DNA from: Planctomycetota bacterium
Lineage (GTDB): Bacteria > Planctomycetota > Phycisphaerae > Phycisphaerales > Phycisphaeraceae
Direction of reading: 5' to 3'
DNA: 32,039 nt
Assembly: GCA_021784455.1 (NCBI GenBank)
Contig: JAJXSS010000005.1
Coordinates: 1 to 32,039, forward strand
A program made the translations under genes and the position numbers. Within the stretch, counting starts at the first letter, position 1. Every line of letters starts with the position of its first letter. Below, one piece after another: positions 7,694-17,466 of the stretch. The notes under the pieces were generated by a model. The model saw only the letters and a program-made list of their open reading frames with translations, searched no databases and was not told the DNA's origin.

Positions 7694-9412
7694 TCAGCGT
7701 GAAAACGGGGTTTCACCCGCTTTGTCCAAGATGATACCGGCATAGCCAGGTACGCCCATCTCCGGCAGGTCCAGACCATCCAGTTCTGTCTGGACGCTGA
7801 CGCGGTTGCCGCAAATCTTCTCAATTACCCAGAACACGATCAAGCTGATCAGGGCCACGTACACGAAGCAGCACACGACGCCCAGGATCTGAGCCCCAAG
7901 CTGGCTGGGATCGCCGTAGAACAGCCCGCGCACGCCCGTCTCGACGGCCCCGGCCGGGGCCTTCGAGGGGTCAGCCAGGTACTTGAGCGTGCCATCGGCC
8001 AGCTTGAACAGGTGGGTGCCATTCCAGCCGATGCCGTAGGTGCCATCGGCGAACAGGCCCAGGGACAGGACACCCCAGGCCCCGTTGACCCCGTGCACCG
8101 AGATGGCGCCCACGGGGTCATCGATCTTGAGCTTGCGGTCGATGAAGAGCACCGACTCGACCACCAGCACACCAGACACCAGGCCGATGAAGCAGGCCGC
8201 CGCCGAGTTCACAAAGGCACACGGGGCGGTGATGGCCACGAGGCCCGCCAGCATGCCGTTGCACATCATGGTGGGGTCGGGCTTGTCGCCGCGGACGAAC
8301 CAGATCCACAGGGCCGCCGCCAGGGCTCCCGTGGCCGAAGCCAGCATGGTGTTGGTGGCCACCACGGCGATGCGCAGGTCGGTGCCGGCCAGGGTGGAAC
8401 CGGGGTTGAAGCCGAACCAGCCGAAGGCCAGGATAAAGGTGCCGATGACCACCATGGGCACGTTGTGGGCCGGGATGGCGTTGACCGAGCCATCCTTGTT
8501 GTACTTGCCCACGCGCGGGCCGATGAACCAGGCCCCCACCAGGGCGATCACGCCGCCCTGCATGTGCACCACCGAGGAGCCGGCGAAGTCCACCACCCCG
8601 TGCCCCAGGCCCCACAGGCTGCCGGCGTTGGCCAGCCAGCCGTTGCCCCACACCCAGCAGCCGTAGACGGGGTAGATGATGGTGCCGATGGCCGCCCCGT
8701 AGAGCATGAAGGCCGAGAACTTCCAGCGTTCGGCCATGGCCCCGGTGGGGATGGTGGCCGTGGTGTCCATGAACACCATCTGGAACAGGAACAGGGCAAA
8801 CAGGCCGACGTCATAGACATCCTTGCCCAGGAAGTACCCCTTGCCGCCCAAGAGGCCCACCTCGGTGCCGCCCACGTGGAAGGACAGCAGCCAGTGGTTC
8901 ATGACGCTGGTGCCGGCGCCCAGGCCGGCGTTGCCACCAAAGCCGCCGAACATGAAGGCAAAGCCGCAGACGTAAAAGCCCAGCATGCCCAGGGGGTAGA
9001 TCATGAAGTTCATGGCCATGGTGTGGGAGGCGTTCTTGGCCCGGCAGAGGCCGGCCTCCACCATGGCGAAACCGGCCTGCATGAACATGACCAGGAAGCC
9101 CGTGACCAGCGTCCACACGATGTTGATGGACACCACGTTCTTACCCACCCGGTCGGCCACATCCTTGAGGGTCAGGCCTGCTTTGGCGTCGGCGATGGGC
9201 ACATTGGCCAGCCCGCCCGTCTGGCTGCCGTTGGGGTCGACGGTGGGGCCCGGATCGACGGGGGCCGGGGCCGCTGCCGCCGGCAGCGCTGCAGGCGAAT
9301 CATCGGCCTGTGCCGGCCGGGGGCTGATGTCCATCGCCATCCAGGCGGAAAAGGCGATCAGGCCCAGGAATACAACGGTCCACCATTTGGGGCGCTTTGT
9401 TAACATATCCAT
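7694..9412 (-). CDS. amt: Ammonium transporter Amt
   Basis: The 572-residue inner-membrane channel of the Amt/Mep/Rh family takes up ammonium. An N-terminal hydrophobic segment (about residues 10-27) and a Pro/Ala-rich stretch precede the core, which begins near 'SINIVWTLVTGFLVMFMQAG'. Family landmarks are 'FAMVEAGLCRAKN', the Asp in 'VVDFAGSSVVHMQGG', the two pore histidines (in 'VVHMQGG' and 'SVHGVNGAWG') and the C-terminal 'TELDGLDLPEMGVPGY' switch that contacts PII. The extra leader is probably a signal peptide with a short periplasmic extension. CAGGA precedes ATG 9412; a second ATG two codons later is also possible. The order amt then PII is the reverse of the classical glnK-amtB order. 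No sigma-54 site was found directly upstream. Confidence 0.95.
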   Translation of the reverse strand: MDMLTKRPKWWTVVFLGLIAFSAWMAMDISPRPAQADDSPAALPAAAAPAPVDPGPTVDPNGSQTGGLANVPIADAKAGLTLKDVADRVGKNVVSINIVWTLVTGFLVMFMQAGFAMVEAGLCRAKNASHTMAMNFMIYPLGMLGFYVCGFAFMFGGFGGNAGLGAGTSVMNHWLLSFHVGGTEVGLLGGKGYFLGKDVYDVGLFALFLFQMVFMDTTATIPTGAMAERWKFSAFMLYGAAIGTIIYPVYGCWVWGNGWLANAGSLWGLGHGVVDFAGSSVVHMQGGVIALVGAWFIGPRVGKYNKDGSVNAIPAHNVPMVVIGTFILAFGWFGFNPGSTLAGTDLRIAVVATNTMLASATGALAAALWIWFVRGDKPDPTMMCNGMLAGLVAITAPCAFVNSAAACFIGLVSGVLVVESVLFIDRKLKIDDPVGAISVHGVNGAWGVLSLGLFADGTYGIGWNGTHLFKLADGTLKYLADPSKAPAGAVETGVRGLFYGDPSQLGAQILGVVCCFVYVALISLIVFWVIEKICGNRVSVQTELDGLDLPEMGVPGYAGIILDKAGETPFSR

Positions 9413-9471
9413 TAGTCCTGTCTAGTCTTATATAATTGCCGCGCGAAAGAAACGGGCCTCGTTCTTGTTGC

Positions 9472-9514
9472 CGCAGCCCCCACGTCAGGCTGGAGACCTG
9501 ATCTGGGGGCTGCG
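9472..9514. terminator. Long perfect-arm hairpin between APC permease and amt
   Basis: CGCAGCCCCCA (9472-9482) pairs with TGGGGGCTGCG (9504-9514). After a 2x2 internal loop, TCAGG/CCTGA closes a 7-nt loop. It is 58 bp past the APC permease stop on the minus strand and 59 bp before the amt start. It is probably a terminator for the permease, but without a T-run it could also be a structured amt leader. Confidence 0.5.
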
Positions 9515-9571
9515 TTTCAACGTCGCGCGGGATTGACCGGATGCAGGGTCTGGGTCGCGCGGCCATCGTCT

Positions 9572-11470
9572 TCAGGCCGGCTTGGCAACAACCGGATTGA
9601 CGATCAGGATTGACTTTCCTTTCTTCTTGCTGCTGCGCAGGAAGTAGACCAGCCCATAGAGGCCCCATAGGCCGCAGATGCCCAGGGCGATGAACGGCTC
9701 CTTCCAGCTCATGCCGTTGACCACAAAGGGCCCGACCAGGTAGAAGAGCATGCACACCAGGTTGGCAATCAGACCGAACACCGGAACGACCATGTGCTTG
9801 AAGCCGTTGAAGGTGTGGTGCTCCTTGAAGGCCAGGATCGCGATGTAGCAGGTCATCATGTACAGGAGGAAGGTGCCGAAGTTGCTGATGAGGGTGATGA
9901 CGACCAGGGTATTGGGCAGCTTGGCCATGAGGTCGGAGTTGAAGATGCCAAAGGCGTACCAGAGGGAGTGGGCGTACTGGGGAGCCAGGGGGCCGGGGCT
10001 GGTCCCGCCCAGGTAGAGGGACACGGTGACCATGCCCAGGATGGCACTGATGACCACCAGGGTCCAGATGGAGCGGTGCGGGGTCAGGGTCCGGCCGTGG
10101 AGCATGCCGAAGTGAGCCGGTACTTCCTCATCGCGGCCCATGGCGTAGGTCACGCGGGCTCCCGTGGACAGGCACGAGAGGGTGGTGCCCAGGAGCGCCA
10201 GCAGCACGGTGATGGCCTGGATGAACATAAACCACCAGCCGGCCCGGGCGCTGCCAAAGAGCCAGGTGCCCACGATGGTCATCATGTCGCCCAGCGGCGC
10301 CCCCGAAGCGGCCGCGTTGGGCATGGTATAGCCGCTGTTGAGGAAGTAGTTGGCGGCGAAGTATTCGATCAGGTAGCAAACAATGCCCTGAATGGCCAGG
10401 GACAGCAGCACCGCCCGGGGGATGTCGCGTTTGGCGTTCTTGGCCTCCTCCCCCATGCTGGTGACGGATTCGAAGCCCACGAGGATGAGGATGGCCACGC
10501 AGGCCTGCACGATGATGTAGGAAAAGCCGTGCGGCGACACGACCGAAGCGGCCGAGGGATGCGCCTGGAACGTCTTGTCATTGTCGGCCAGGTGGTAGCT
10601 GGCGATGAAGGGAACGACCTTGCCACTCTTGTCCATCTCTGGATACGGATCGCCGGCGGCCAGGCCCAGACTGGCCGGCAGCGTGGCCAGGTCCTGCTTG
10701 GTGACGATCTTGTTGGTGGTCTGGATGTTGCCCTGGTCGTCCTTGACGGGATTACCCTTGTCGTCCAGCACGGGCGTCTGGGCCACGACGTAGCTGATCG
10801 GCGTACCGTTGACAAGCTGGAAAGCCTGGGCGCCCTCGGGATGATCGACGCGGTAGGCGATGGCAATCACCGCAAACACCAGCAAGGCGGTGATCTGGAT
10901 GATGTTGATCGCCATGTTGACGCCGGTGGTGCCCGTGACGCCCCGGTAGGCGATGTAGCCCACCAGAACGGCGAATCCCACGCAGAACAGGACCATGAAC
11001 ACCGGGCTGAAATAGTTGCCGGCGAAGGTGTCCGGCCAGAGCTGGTTGAGCAGGTACCCGCTGAGGATGGCGGTCACGCCCACCATGCAACCGGGGTAGA
11101 CCCAGTAGTACAGGTGGCTGGCCCAGCCCACCATGAACTTGGCGACCCGGGCGAACTTGCGCATGTGGGTCTTGGACAGGAAGGCCTGCTCGGCGAAGAA
11201 ATAGGAGGACCCGGCCCCGGGATAGAGCTTGGAGAGCTCGGCATAGGAGATGGCCGTGGCGAAGCACAAGAGCAACGCGGCCAGGATGCCGAACCACATG
11301 GCGCAACCGGCCATGGGCGCCCCGTAGAGGGACTGGATCTGGAAGGTCAACCAGAGGAAGGCGCCCGGCGCGATCAAGGCCATGGCATTGATGGTCAGAC
11401 CGGTCAAACCCAGGGTAGGCTTGGTGCCGGCCGAATCGCCGCCCGCCGCAGGAGCTGAAGACGCAGACAT
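9572..11470 (-). CDS. APC-superfamily amino acid permease
   Basis: This 632-residue inner-membrane transporter has about 12 hydrophobic segments. APC landmarks are 'LTINAMALIAPGAFLWLTF' (TM1), 'SYAELSKLYPGAGSSYFFAE' (TM2-3), 'GFESVTSMGEEAKNAKRDIP' (TM6 to loop) and 'ARVTYAMGRDEEVPAHFG' (TM8). The substrate is likely an amino acid or amine. A polar stretch of about 100 residues ('DDKGNPVKDDQGNIQTTNK' onward) sits between two membrane helices and is longer than usual. The real start is ATG 11470, with AAAAGGAGA placed seven bases upstream; the ORF-track start at 11554 adds 28 unrelated residues. A sigma-54-like promoter at 11633-11648 would drive it, which fits its place beside amt and PII. Confidence 0.88.
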   Translation of the reverse strand: MSASSAPAAGGDSAGTKPTLGLTGLTINAMALIAPGAFLWLTFQIQSLYGAPMAGCAMWFGILAALLLCFATAISYAELSKLYPGAGSSYFFAEQAFLSKTHMRKFARVAKFMVGWASHLYYWVYPGCMVGVTAILSGYLLNQLWPDTFAGNYFSPVFMVLFCVGFAVLVGYIAYRGVTGTTGVNMAINIIQITALLVFAVIAIAYRVDHPEGAQAFQLVNGTPISYVVAQTPVLDDKGNPVKDDQGNIQTTNKIVTKQDLATLPASLGLAAGDPYPEMDKSGKVVPFIASYHLADNDKTFQAHPSAASVVSPHGFSYIIVQACVAILILVGFESVTSMGEEAKNAKRDIPRAVLLSLAIQGIVCYLIEYFAANYFLNSGYTMPNAAASGAPLGDMMTIVGTWLFGSARAGWWFMFIQAITVLLALLGTTLSCLSTGARVTYAMGRDEEVPAHFGMLHGRTLTPHRSIWTLVVISAILGMVTVSLYLGGTSPGPLAPQYAHSLWYAFGIFNSDLMAKLPNTLVVITLISNFGTFLLYMMTCYIAILAFKEHHTFNGFKHMVVPVFGLIANLVCMLFYLVGPFVVNGMSWKEPFIALGICGLWGLYGLVYFLRSSKKKGKSILIVNPVVAKPA

Positions 11471-11632
11471 CGTGGGTCTCCTTTTGCCGTGAGCTGACCG
11501 GCGCAATGGATAGCCCTGGCGGCTTCGGCAGCCACCGAGGGCCGGACGGGCCACGCGCCCGTCCAGGTCTTGTAATGCGCCCTGGGGTGCCGCGTTTCAC
11601 GGCTCCTCGGCACCCATCAGAGGAACTAGATA

Positions 11633-11648
11633 TTCAAAATGCGTGCCA
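11633..11648 (-). promoter_or_regulatory. Sigma-54-like (-24/-12) promoter for the APC permease
   Basis: Read on the minus strand, TGGCACGCATTTTGAA matches the RpoN consensus TGGCACG-N4-TTGCW at every fixed position except one (GA in place of GC at -12), with correct spacing. It lies about 160 bp upstream of the permease start. Sigma-54 control is common for nitrogen-scavenging genes; here it is inferred from the motif and the neighbouring amt and PII genes. Confidence 0.5.
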
Positions 11649-11668
11649 GCCGGTGCAACATGGCAATT

Positions 11669-11687
11669 TGCGGTCAATATTGCCGCA
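11669..11687. promoter_or_regulatory. Near-perfect palindrome upstream of the sigma-54-like site
   Basis: TGCGGTCAATATTGCCGCA is an inverted repeat around CAATATTG with arms TGCGG/CCGCA and one unpaired T. It lies just upstream of the putative -24 element of the permease, where an activator or repressor could bind. It does not match the enterobacterial NtrC site. Confidence 0.4.
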
Positions 11688-11978
11688 CGGGGCATCATCA
11701 ATCCATCAAGAGGACGGGGTGTGGAGTAGATTGCGCGCACAAACCGATCAGCCTATGGTAATACTGCCTCATAATGAAGCACATCGTCACTGGTCGCACT
11801 GGAAACAATCAGATGGCCGCCATTCCGTGACTCCTGGTCCGAATTTTGCACCCCCCTGCTCTGGGGTCCACCATGCCGGGTCCCGTTCCCCGGCGACGGC
11901 CGCTGGCGTTGGCGCCGGCCGGAGCGGGCGGGATCACGGCGGAAGCATCGCGGGGCGGGGCTGGGAGGCTGCGCGCGG

Positions 11979-13784
<1,806 letters not shown>

Positions 13785-13808
13785 TTCATCCCCCCGCGCC
13801 GGGCTTAT

Positions 13809-15107
13809 TCATTCCTCGAGGCGCACCCCCAGGGCCTTCAACTGCTGAATCTGTCTCTGCCCGATGCGCACCCGGTAGGCCACGGCATCGGTTTCGTATT
13901 GCCGATCCAGCACCTCGGCCCGCGTTTCCAGGAAGTGCACGGCCTTGCCCTGGGCCAGGGGCAGGCGAAGGGTCAGCTCGCGCATCTGGCCCCGCATGGC
14001 CTGCCGCACCCGCTCGACCAGTTCGTCGATCCCCCGCCCGGTCCGGGCACTGACGGCCACGGTCTTGCCGGGAAATTCGCTGGCCAGCACCAGCATTTCA
14101 GCGTTGTTGGGGACCTTGTCCACCTTGTTGAGCACGATCAGCCGGCCCTGCTGCGTGGCCCCGATCTGCTGCAGGGTGTCGAACACGGTGCCAAGCTGCT
14201 GCCGGCAGCGCACCTCGGCCACATCCAGCACGATCAAAAGCAGATCGCAGCGCACCGCCTCTTCCAGGGTGGCCCGGAAGCTGGCCACCAGGTGGTGCGG
14301 CAGGTCGCGGATGAAGCCCACCGTGTCCGACAGCATCACCTGGTCCCCGCCGCCCAAGCTCCAGGCCTTGGTGCGGGTGGACAGGGTGGCAAAGAGCTTG
14401 TCATCGGCATAGGCCCCCCCGGCCGTGAGGGTGTTGAACAGCGTGCTCTTGCCCGCGTTGGTGTAGCCCACCAGCCCGACGGTGAAAAAGTCGATGCTGC
14501 GGGCCGAGACCTCGCGGGCCTTGCGGGCCTGGACCTCCTTGATCTGGCGCTTCAGTTGCGTCGTGCGGGCCTGGGCCAGGCGCCGGTCGATTTCGAGCTG
14601 CTGCTCGCCCGGCCCGCGGGTGCCGATGCCGGCCATGCCGCCCCCGACGATGCGCTCCAGGTGCGACCACATGGCCCGCAATCGGGGGTAGGTGTACTCG
14701 AGCTGGGCCAGCTCGACCTGAAGCTTGGCCTCGGTGGTCTGGGCCCGGGAGGCGAAGATGTCCAGGATCAGCTCGCTGCGGTCGAGCACCTTGCCCTGGA
14801 CCTGTTCCTCGATGTTGGCGATCTGCCGGGGGGACAGGTCGTTGTCGAAGATGACGGCCTGGGCCGCCAGGGCCCGCACCTGTTCAGCGATTTCCAGGAC
14901 CTTGCCCGAGCCGATGTAGGTGGCCGGGTCCGGCCGGTCCCGCTGCTGGATGACCTCATCGGCAACGCTGGCCCCGGCGGTGCCGGCCAGGGCCCGCAGC
15001 TCATCCAGGGGATCGTGCGGGTTGGCCTGATTGCCCGGCAGCAGGCAGGCCACCAGGATCACGCGTTCGCGGGCGACGGTCAGTTCTTCACGGGCGGGAT
15101 TGGACAT
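13809..15107 (-). CDS. hflX: GTPase HflX
   Basis: HflX is a ribosome-associated GTPase that splits or rescues stalled 70S ribosomes under stress. The 432 residues show the HflX N-terminal domain ('DPATYIGSGKVLEIAEQV', 'VIFDNDLSPRQIANIEE'), the glycine-rich linker 'RIVGGGMAGIGTRGPGEQQ' followed by a coiled segment, and the G domain: G1 'GYTNAGKST', G3 'SDTVGFIRDLP', G4 'NKVDK' and G5-like 'SART'. Length and order are normal. The gene converges with the kinase gene, only 24 bp apart. The ATG 15107 start gives the expected N-terminus, although the Shine-Dalgarno signal is weak. The 247-bp upstream region holds hairpin repeat copy B near its far end. Confidence 0.95.
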   Translation of the reverse strand: MSNPAREELTVARERVILVACLLPGNQANPHDPLDELRALAGTAGASVADEVIQQRDRPDPATYIGSGKVLEIAEQVRALAAQAVIFDNDLSPRQIANIEEQVQGKVLDRSELILDIFASRAQTTEAKLQVELAQLEYTYPRLRAMWSHLERIVGGGMAGIGTRGPGEQQLEIDRRLAQARTTQLKRQIKEVQARKAREVSARSIDFFTVGLVGYTNAGKSTLFNTLTAGGAYADDKLFATLSTRTKAWSLGGGDQVMLSDTVGFIRDLPHHLVASFRATLEEAVRCDLLLIVLDVAEVRCRQQLGTVFDTLQQIGATQQGRLIVLNKVDKVPNNAEMLVLASEFPGKTVAVSARTGRGIDELVERVRQAMRGQMRELTLRLPLAQGKAVHFLETRAEVLDRQYETDAVAYRVRIGQRQIQQLKALGVRLEE

Positions 15108-15316
15108 AGATGTACCGTGCGGATATCGGCAGGGGGTTGATGCAGTTAGCGCAGACGCGCAAGGTCGGAAGGCAGGGCCGCAAGATATGGGAATTACAGA
15201 CCCATGGCGACGAAAAGTCTACATCAGGCGGGCGCACCGTGCCACTGGCCTTACGTTTTGACCCGTTATTGGTTGATTTTCAACCACCAAATGGCTGATT
15301 TGCCCGTTACGCTCAG

Positions 15317-15355
15317 TGCGTAGGGTGGGTCAAGTGCAGCGGGCCCACCTCTTCC
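15317..15355. repeat. Dispersed hairpin repeat, copy B
   Basis: This copy is inverted relative to copy A. GGTGGGTC (15324-15331) pairs with GGCCCACC (15342-15349), with one G-T wobble, around a 10-nt loop, and TGCGTA precedes it. It begins at the stop codon of the HEAT-repeat gene on the minus strand, so it again marks a gene's 3' end. Confidence 0.7.
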
Positions 15356-16326
15356 TACCCCAGTGCCGCTCTTATCGCGTCACAGACCTCGGCCTCGCCG
15401 CGGTCCTGGGCGGCCTGCTTGAGGCGCTCCATCAGGGCGGCGTCGTAGCGGTGCATGGCCAGGGCCGCAAGGGCGGCCAGGGCGCTGGCCCGGGACCCCT
15501 CGCGGACCTGAGCCAGCAGGAAGTCATTGGCGGCGGGCTGGCGCAGCATCGCCAGGGCCAGGGCCAGCGTGTGGCGGCGCGGCCCCTCCACCGTCACCTC
15601 GCAGGCCTCTTGCAGCACCTGAACCGCCGGGGCCAAACGCGAGCTGCCCAGGGCCAGGGCCGCGGCCTCGAAGAGGGCTTCGTTCTCCCCGGCCAGAGCC
15701 TGGCGTGCGTGCTCCAGGCCCGCGGGGCCATCCACTTTCAAGAGGCCCCCCAGGCATTCGGCGGAAACCGTGGCATCCGGATCGCCCAGGCGGGCTTTGA
15801 AGCGCAGCAGGGGCCCGGCCTCGGGCCGGCCAGACTCCGCCAGGGCCCGGATGGCCCCTGCGCGGGCCGGGGGCTGGGGATCGGCCAGGAGTTCGGCCAC
15901 CAGGTTCAGCCCCTGGGGGTGGCCCATGCGCAGCAGGCCGGCCGCCGCCAGGCCGCGCATTTCGGCGGCCGTATCCACCTGGCCACCATATACCGGCTCC
16001 ATCTGCACCAGGGCGATGGCGGGCAGGTATACCTGCTCCGCCGGCCCCCCCAGCACGACCAGGGCCTGCACCAGGGCGGTCTTGGCCTGGCAGAGCTTGT
16101 CCAGCTTGGCCGGCTGCCCCCGGAATCTCGCAAACGCCACGGTCAGATCGGGAGCCAGGGCCGCAAGCTCCATTGCTCCCGCGAGCTGGGCGGCCTTGGC
16201 CACGATCAGGCTGCTGCGCTGCCCCAGCGCCGCCTTGAGGGCGGCAGCGGCCGCCGCCGTGGGGCCCTGAGCCTTGAGGGCATTCAATCCAGCCAACGCA
16301 TCTTCCAGACGGGTCGCTTTGGCCAT
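15355..16326 (-). CDS. HEAT-repeat protein of unknown function
   Basis: The 323-residue Ala/Leu-rich protein is predicted to be all-helical. Paired helices of 30-40 residues recur ('AEMRGLAAAGLLRMGHPQGL', 'ARAGAIRALAESGRPEAGP', 'ATVSAECLGGLLKVDGP', 'LFEAAALALGSSRLAPA'), the pattern of HEAT/PBS-lyase-like repeats that build a curved binding surface. There is no signal peptide and no catalytic motif, so a cytoplasmic scaffold or binding role is the most that can be said. GAGG sits six bases before ATG 16326. It follows the dehydratase/ACP group on the same strand (81-bp gap) and precedes hflX, and may be co-transcribed with the former. The function is not recognised. Confidence 0.75.
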   Translation of the reverse strand: MAKATRLEDALAGLNALKAQGPTAAAAAALKAALGQRSSLIVAKAAQLAGAMELAALAPDLTVAFARFRGQPAKLDKLCQAKTALVQALVVLGGPAEQVYLPAIALVQMEPVYGGQVDTAAEMRGLAAAGLLRMGHPQGLNLVAELLADPQPPARAGAIRALAESGRPEAGPLLRFKARLGDPDATVSAECLGGLLKVDGPAGLEHARQALAGENEALFEAAALALGSSRLAPAVQVLQEACEVTVEGPRRHTLALALAMLRQPAANDFLLAQVREGSRASALAALAALAMHRYDAALMERLKQAAQDRGEAEVCDAIRAALG

Positions 16327-16407
16327 GGGTGCCTCGGCGTGGGTTCAAGATGACCTGGATGATGAGGGGGGCAGGGTCCAGGCAGTGCGTGCGGGCGGAG
16401 GCCGGAT

Positions 16408-16959
16408 CTACGGGCCGAGGTTCGGCGCGGGCCGAACCTCCGATGCCGGCACGGCGAAGCCGCTTTGTTTCAAGAGGTCCATGAACTGGGAGGTGAAGAC
16501 GAAGTTGAAGTCGGGGAAGTCCAGACCGGACATATTGCGGTCGATGTGGCTGAACATCATTTCGATTTTGGCCAAGGGGACCGCGGGCAACGCGGGTTGG
16601 CCGGGGTCGAGGCGCTCGACGATGCCGGAGGTGGAGGCCCCCGAGGCATCCAGGCGCTCAATCCCGGCCGTGAAGCGCAGGGTGTGGCCGGGGCGGCAGG
16701 GAGCGGTGAACACCGCCTTGCCGATCTTGGCCAGGATCACCTTTTCCTTGAAATCATTGGCGTGGCCCACCAGAATGCCGGCGGTCTGGGCGAAGCCCTC
16801 GATGATCAGGGTATTGGGCATCACCGGCGTGGCCGGGCGGTGGGCCGTGGCGGGGAAATGGTCGTGCAGGACATCCTCGGCCAGCGTGACGTTTTTGAGC
16901 GCCACGCAGCGCCGGCCCTTTTCCAGTTCCAGGATGCGGTCGATCCAGATCCAGCGCAT
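16408..16959 (-). CDS. FabA/FabZ-like hotdog dehydratase, longer form
   Basis: This 183-residue protein has the hotdog-fold signature 'HDHFPATAHRPATPVMPN' followed by 'TLIIEGFAQTAGILVG'. The His corresponds to the catalytic His of 3-hydroxyacyl-ACP dehydratases, and the Glu of 'IIEGFAQ' takes the place of the usual acidic partner. Such enzymes remove water from 3-hydroxyacyl-ACP during acyl-chain synthesis. A C-terminal extension of about 35 residues ('IDRNMSGLDFPDFNFVFTSQ') is unusual for FabZ and could bind a partner. It lies 101 bp downstream of the ACP gene on the same strand, so the ACP is its likely carrier. The start at 16959 has no Shine-Dalgarno sequence; a CTGGTT tandem repeat occupies the place where it would be expected. 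Confidence 0.8.
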   Translation of the reverse strand: MRWIWIDRILELEKGRRCVALKNVTLAEDVLHDHFPATAHRPATPVMPNTLIIEGFAQTAGILVGHANDFKEKVILAKIGKAVFTAPCRPGHTLRFTAGIERLDASGASTSGIVERLDPGQPALPAVPLAKIEMMFSHIDRNMSGLDFPDFNFVFTSQFMDLLKQSGFAVPASEVRPAPNLGP

Positions 16960-16964
16960 AAGTT

Positions 16965-17052
16965 GACTGGTTCACTGGTTAGCTGGTTAACTGGGCGGAT
17001 TAGCCGGCGGCCCCTCTGACCGATTCACCGGTTAACCCATGTGCCAGTTACC
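16965..17052. repeat. 8-bp CTGGTT tandem repeat with inverted partner
   Basis: Four 8-bp units (GACTGGTT, CACTGGTT, AGCTGGTT, AACTGGGC) run head to tail over 16965-16996. The complementary type follows (ACCGGTTAAC at 17027-17036 and CCAGTTACC at 17044-17052), so the stretch can fold back. It fills almost the whole junction between the ACP and the long dehydratase genes. Confidence 0.65.
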
Positions 17053-17060
17053 CCCCGTGT

Positions 17061-17447
17061 TCAGCCGAGCTTCTTCTGAACAAACTTCACGATGGTGTCC
17101 ACGGTGAAGATATTGGAGAAGTCGGTCACTTTCCGGCTGGCCTCGAAGGCCGTCAGGTCGGCGAAGGGGATGCGGTTCTTCAGTTCGGCCATGCCCGCAT
17201 CGGTGACCTTGCCGTCCTGCACGTACTTGGGATCGTTCAGCACGCTCTCGGGCATCAGTTCGCCCTGCTGGATCTTGATGTTGAAGGCCTTTTCCAGGCG
17301 GAACACGATGTCCAGGTAGTCGATCGACTCGGCGCCCAGGTCGGCCGAAAGCTTGGCCGACAGGGTCACCTCGTCCTCGTCCACGCCCAGGGCGTCGACC
17401 AGCACATCCTTGACCTTCGCGAACACTTCATCCTGCGACATCGCCAT
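17061..17447 (-). CDS. Acyl carrier protein, extended form
   Basis: The protein carries acyl chains on a phosphopantetheine arm attached to Ser41 in 'DLGAESIDYLDIVFRLEKAF'. The first 75 residues have the usual four-helix ACP pattern ('DEVFAKVKDVLVDALGVDED'). At 128 residues it is much longer than the 75-80 residues of housekeeping ACPs. The extra part ('MPESVLNDPKYVQDGKVTD' through 'IPFADLTAFEASRKV') is inserted before a final helix 'FTVDTIVKFVQKKLG' that resembles the normal ACP end. I start at ATG 17447, with GGAG nine bases upstream; the longer ORF-track start reads into the repeat element. It lies between two dehydratase genes, so a specialised lipid or polyketide-like pathway is likely, but no ketosynthase is in the window. 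Confidence 0.9.
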   Translation of the reverse strand: MAMSQDEVFAKVKDVLVDALGVDEDEVTLSAKLSADLGAESIDYLDIVFRLEKAFNIKIQQGELMPESVLNDPKYVQDGKVTDAGMAELKNRIPFADLTAFEASRKVTDFSNIFTVDTIVKFVQKKLG

Positions 17448-17466
17448 GTTTGCATGCTCCATTGAA

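Larger units (their letters stand above)
11471..11978. other. 508-bp divergent intergenic region (APC permease / PP2C-kinase)
   Basis: No convincing gene is present. It holds a sigma-54-like element and a palindrome for the minus-strand permease (listed separately). On the plus strand, TTGCGC (11731-11736) and TATGGT (11754-11759) with a 17-bp spacer are a weak sigma-70 candidate for the kinase gene. The central part (about 11620-11820) is clearly richer in A+T than the flanking genes, as expected of a regulatory region. Confidence 0.5.

Noticed and set aside
4397-7702. 1101-residue plus-strand ORF
   Set aside because: It runs antisense to the KimA-like permease and PII gene. Its Gly/His/Gln/Val-rich, repetitive composition is the usual shadow of GC-rich genes, while the minus-strand genes have clear family motifs.
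8012-9403. 463-residue plus-strand ORF opposite amt
   Set aside because: Antisense to a fully recognisable Amt transporter; low-complexity His/Gly/Asp composition without motifs.
9413-9471. Sigma-54 promoter directly upstream of amt
   Set aside because: No GG-N10-GC pair with correct flanks is found; only an A+T-rich TTATATAAG-like stretch is present.
9794-11458. 554-residue plus-strand ORF opposite the APC permease
   Set aside because: Shadow of the permease; composition is biased and no domain is visible.
13899-15140. 413-residue plus-strand ORF opposite hflX
   Set aside because: Shadow of HflX, whose GTPase motifs are all present on the minus strand.
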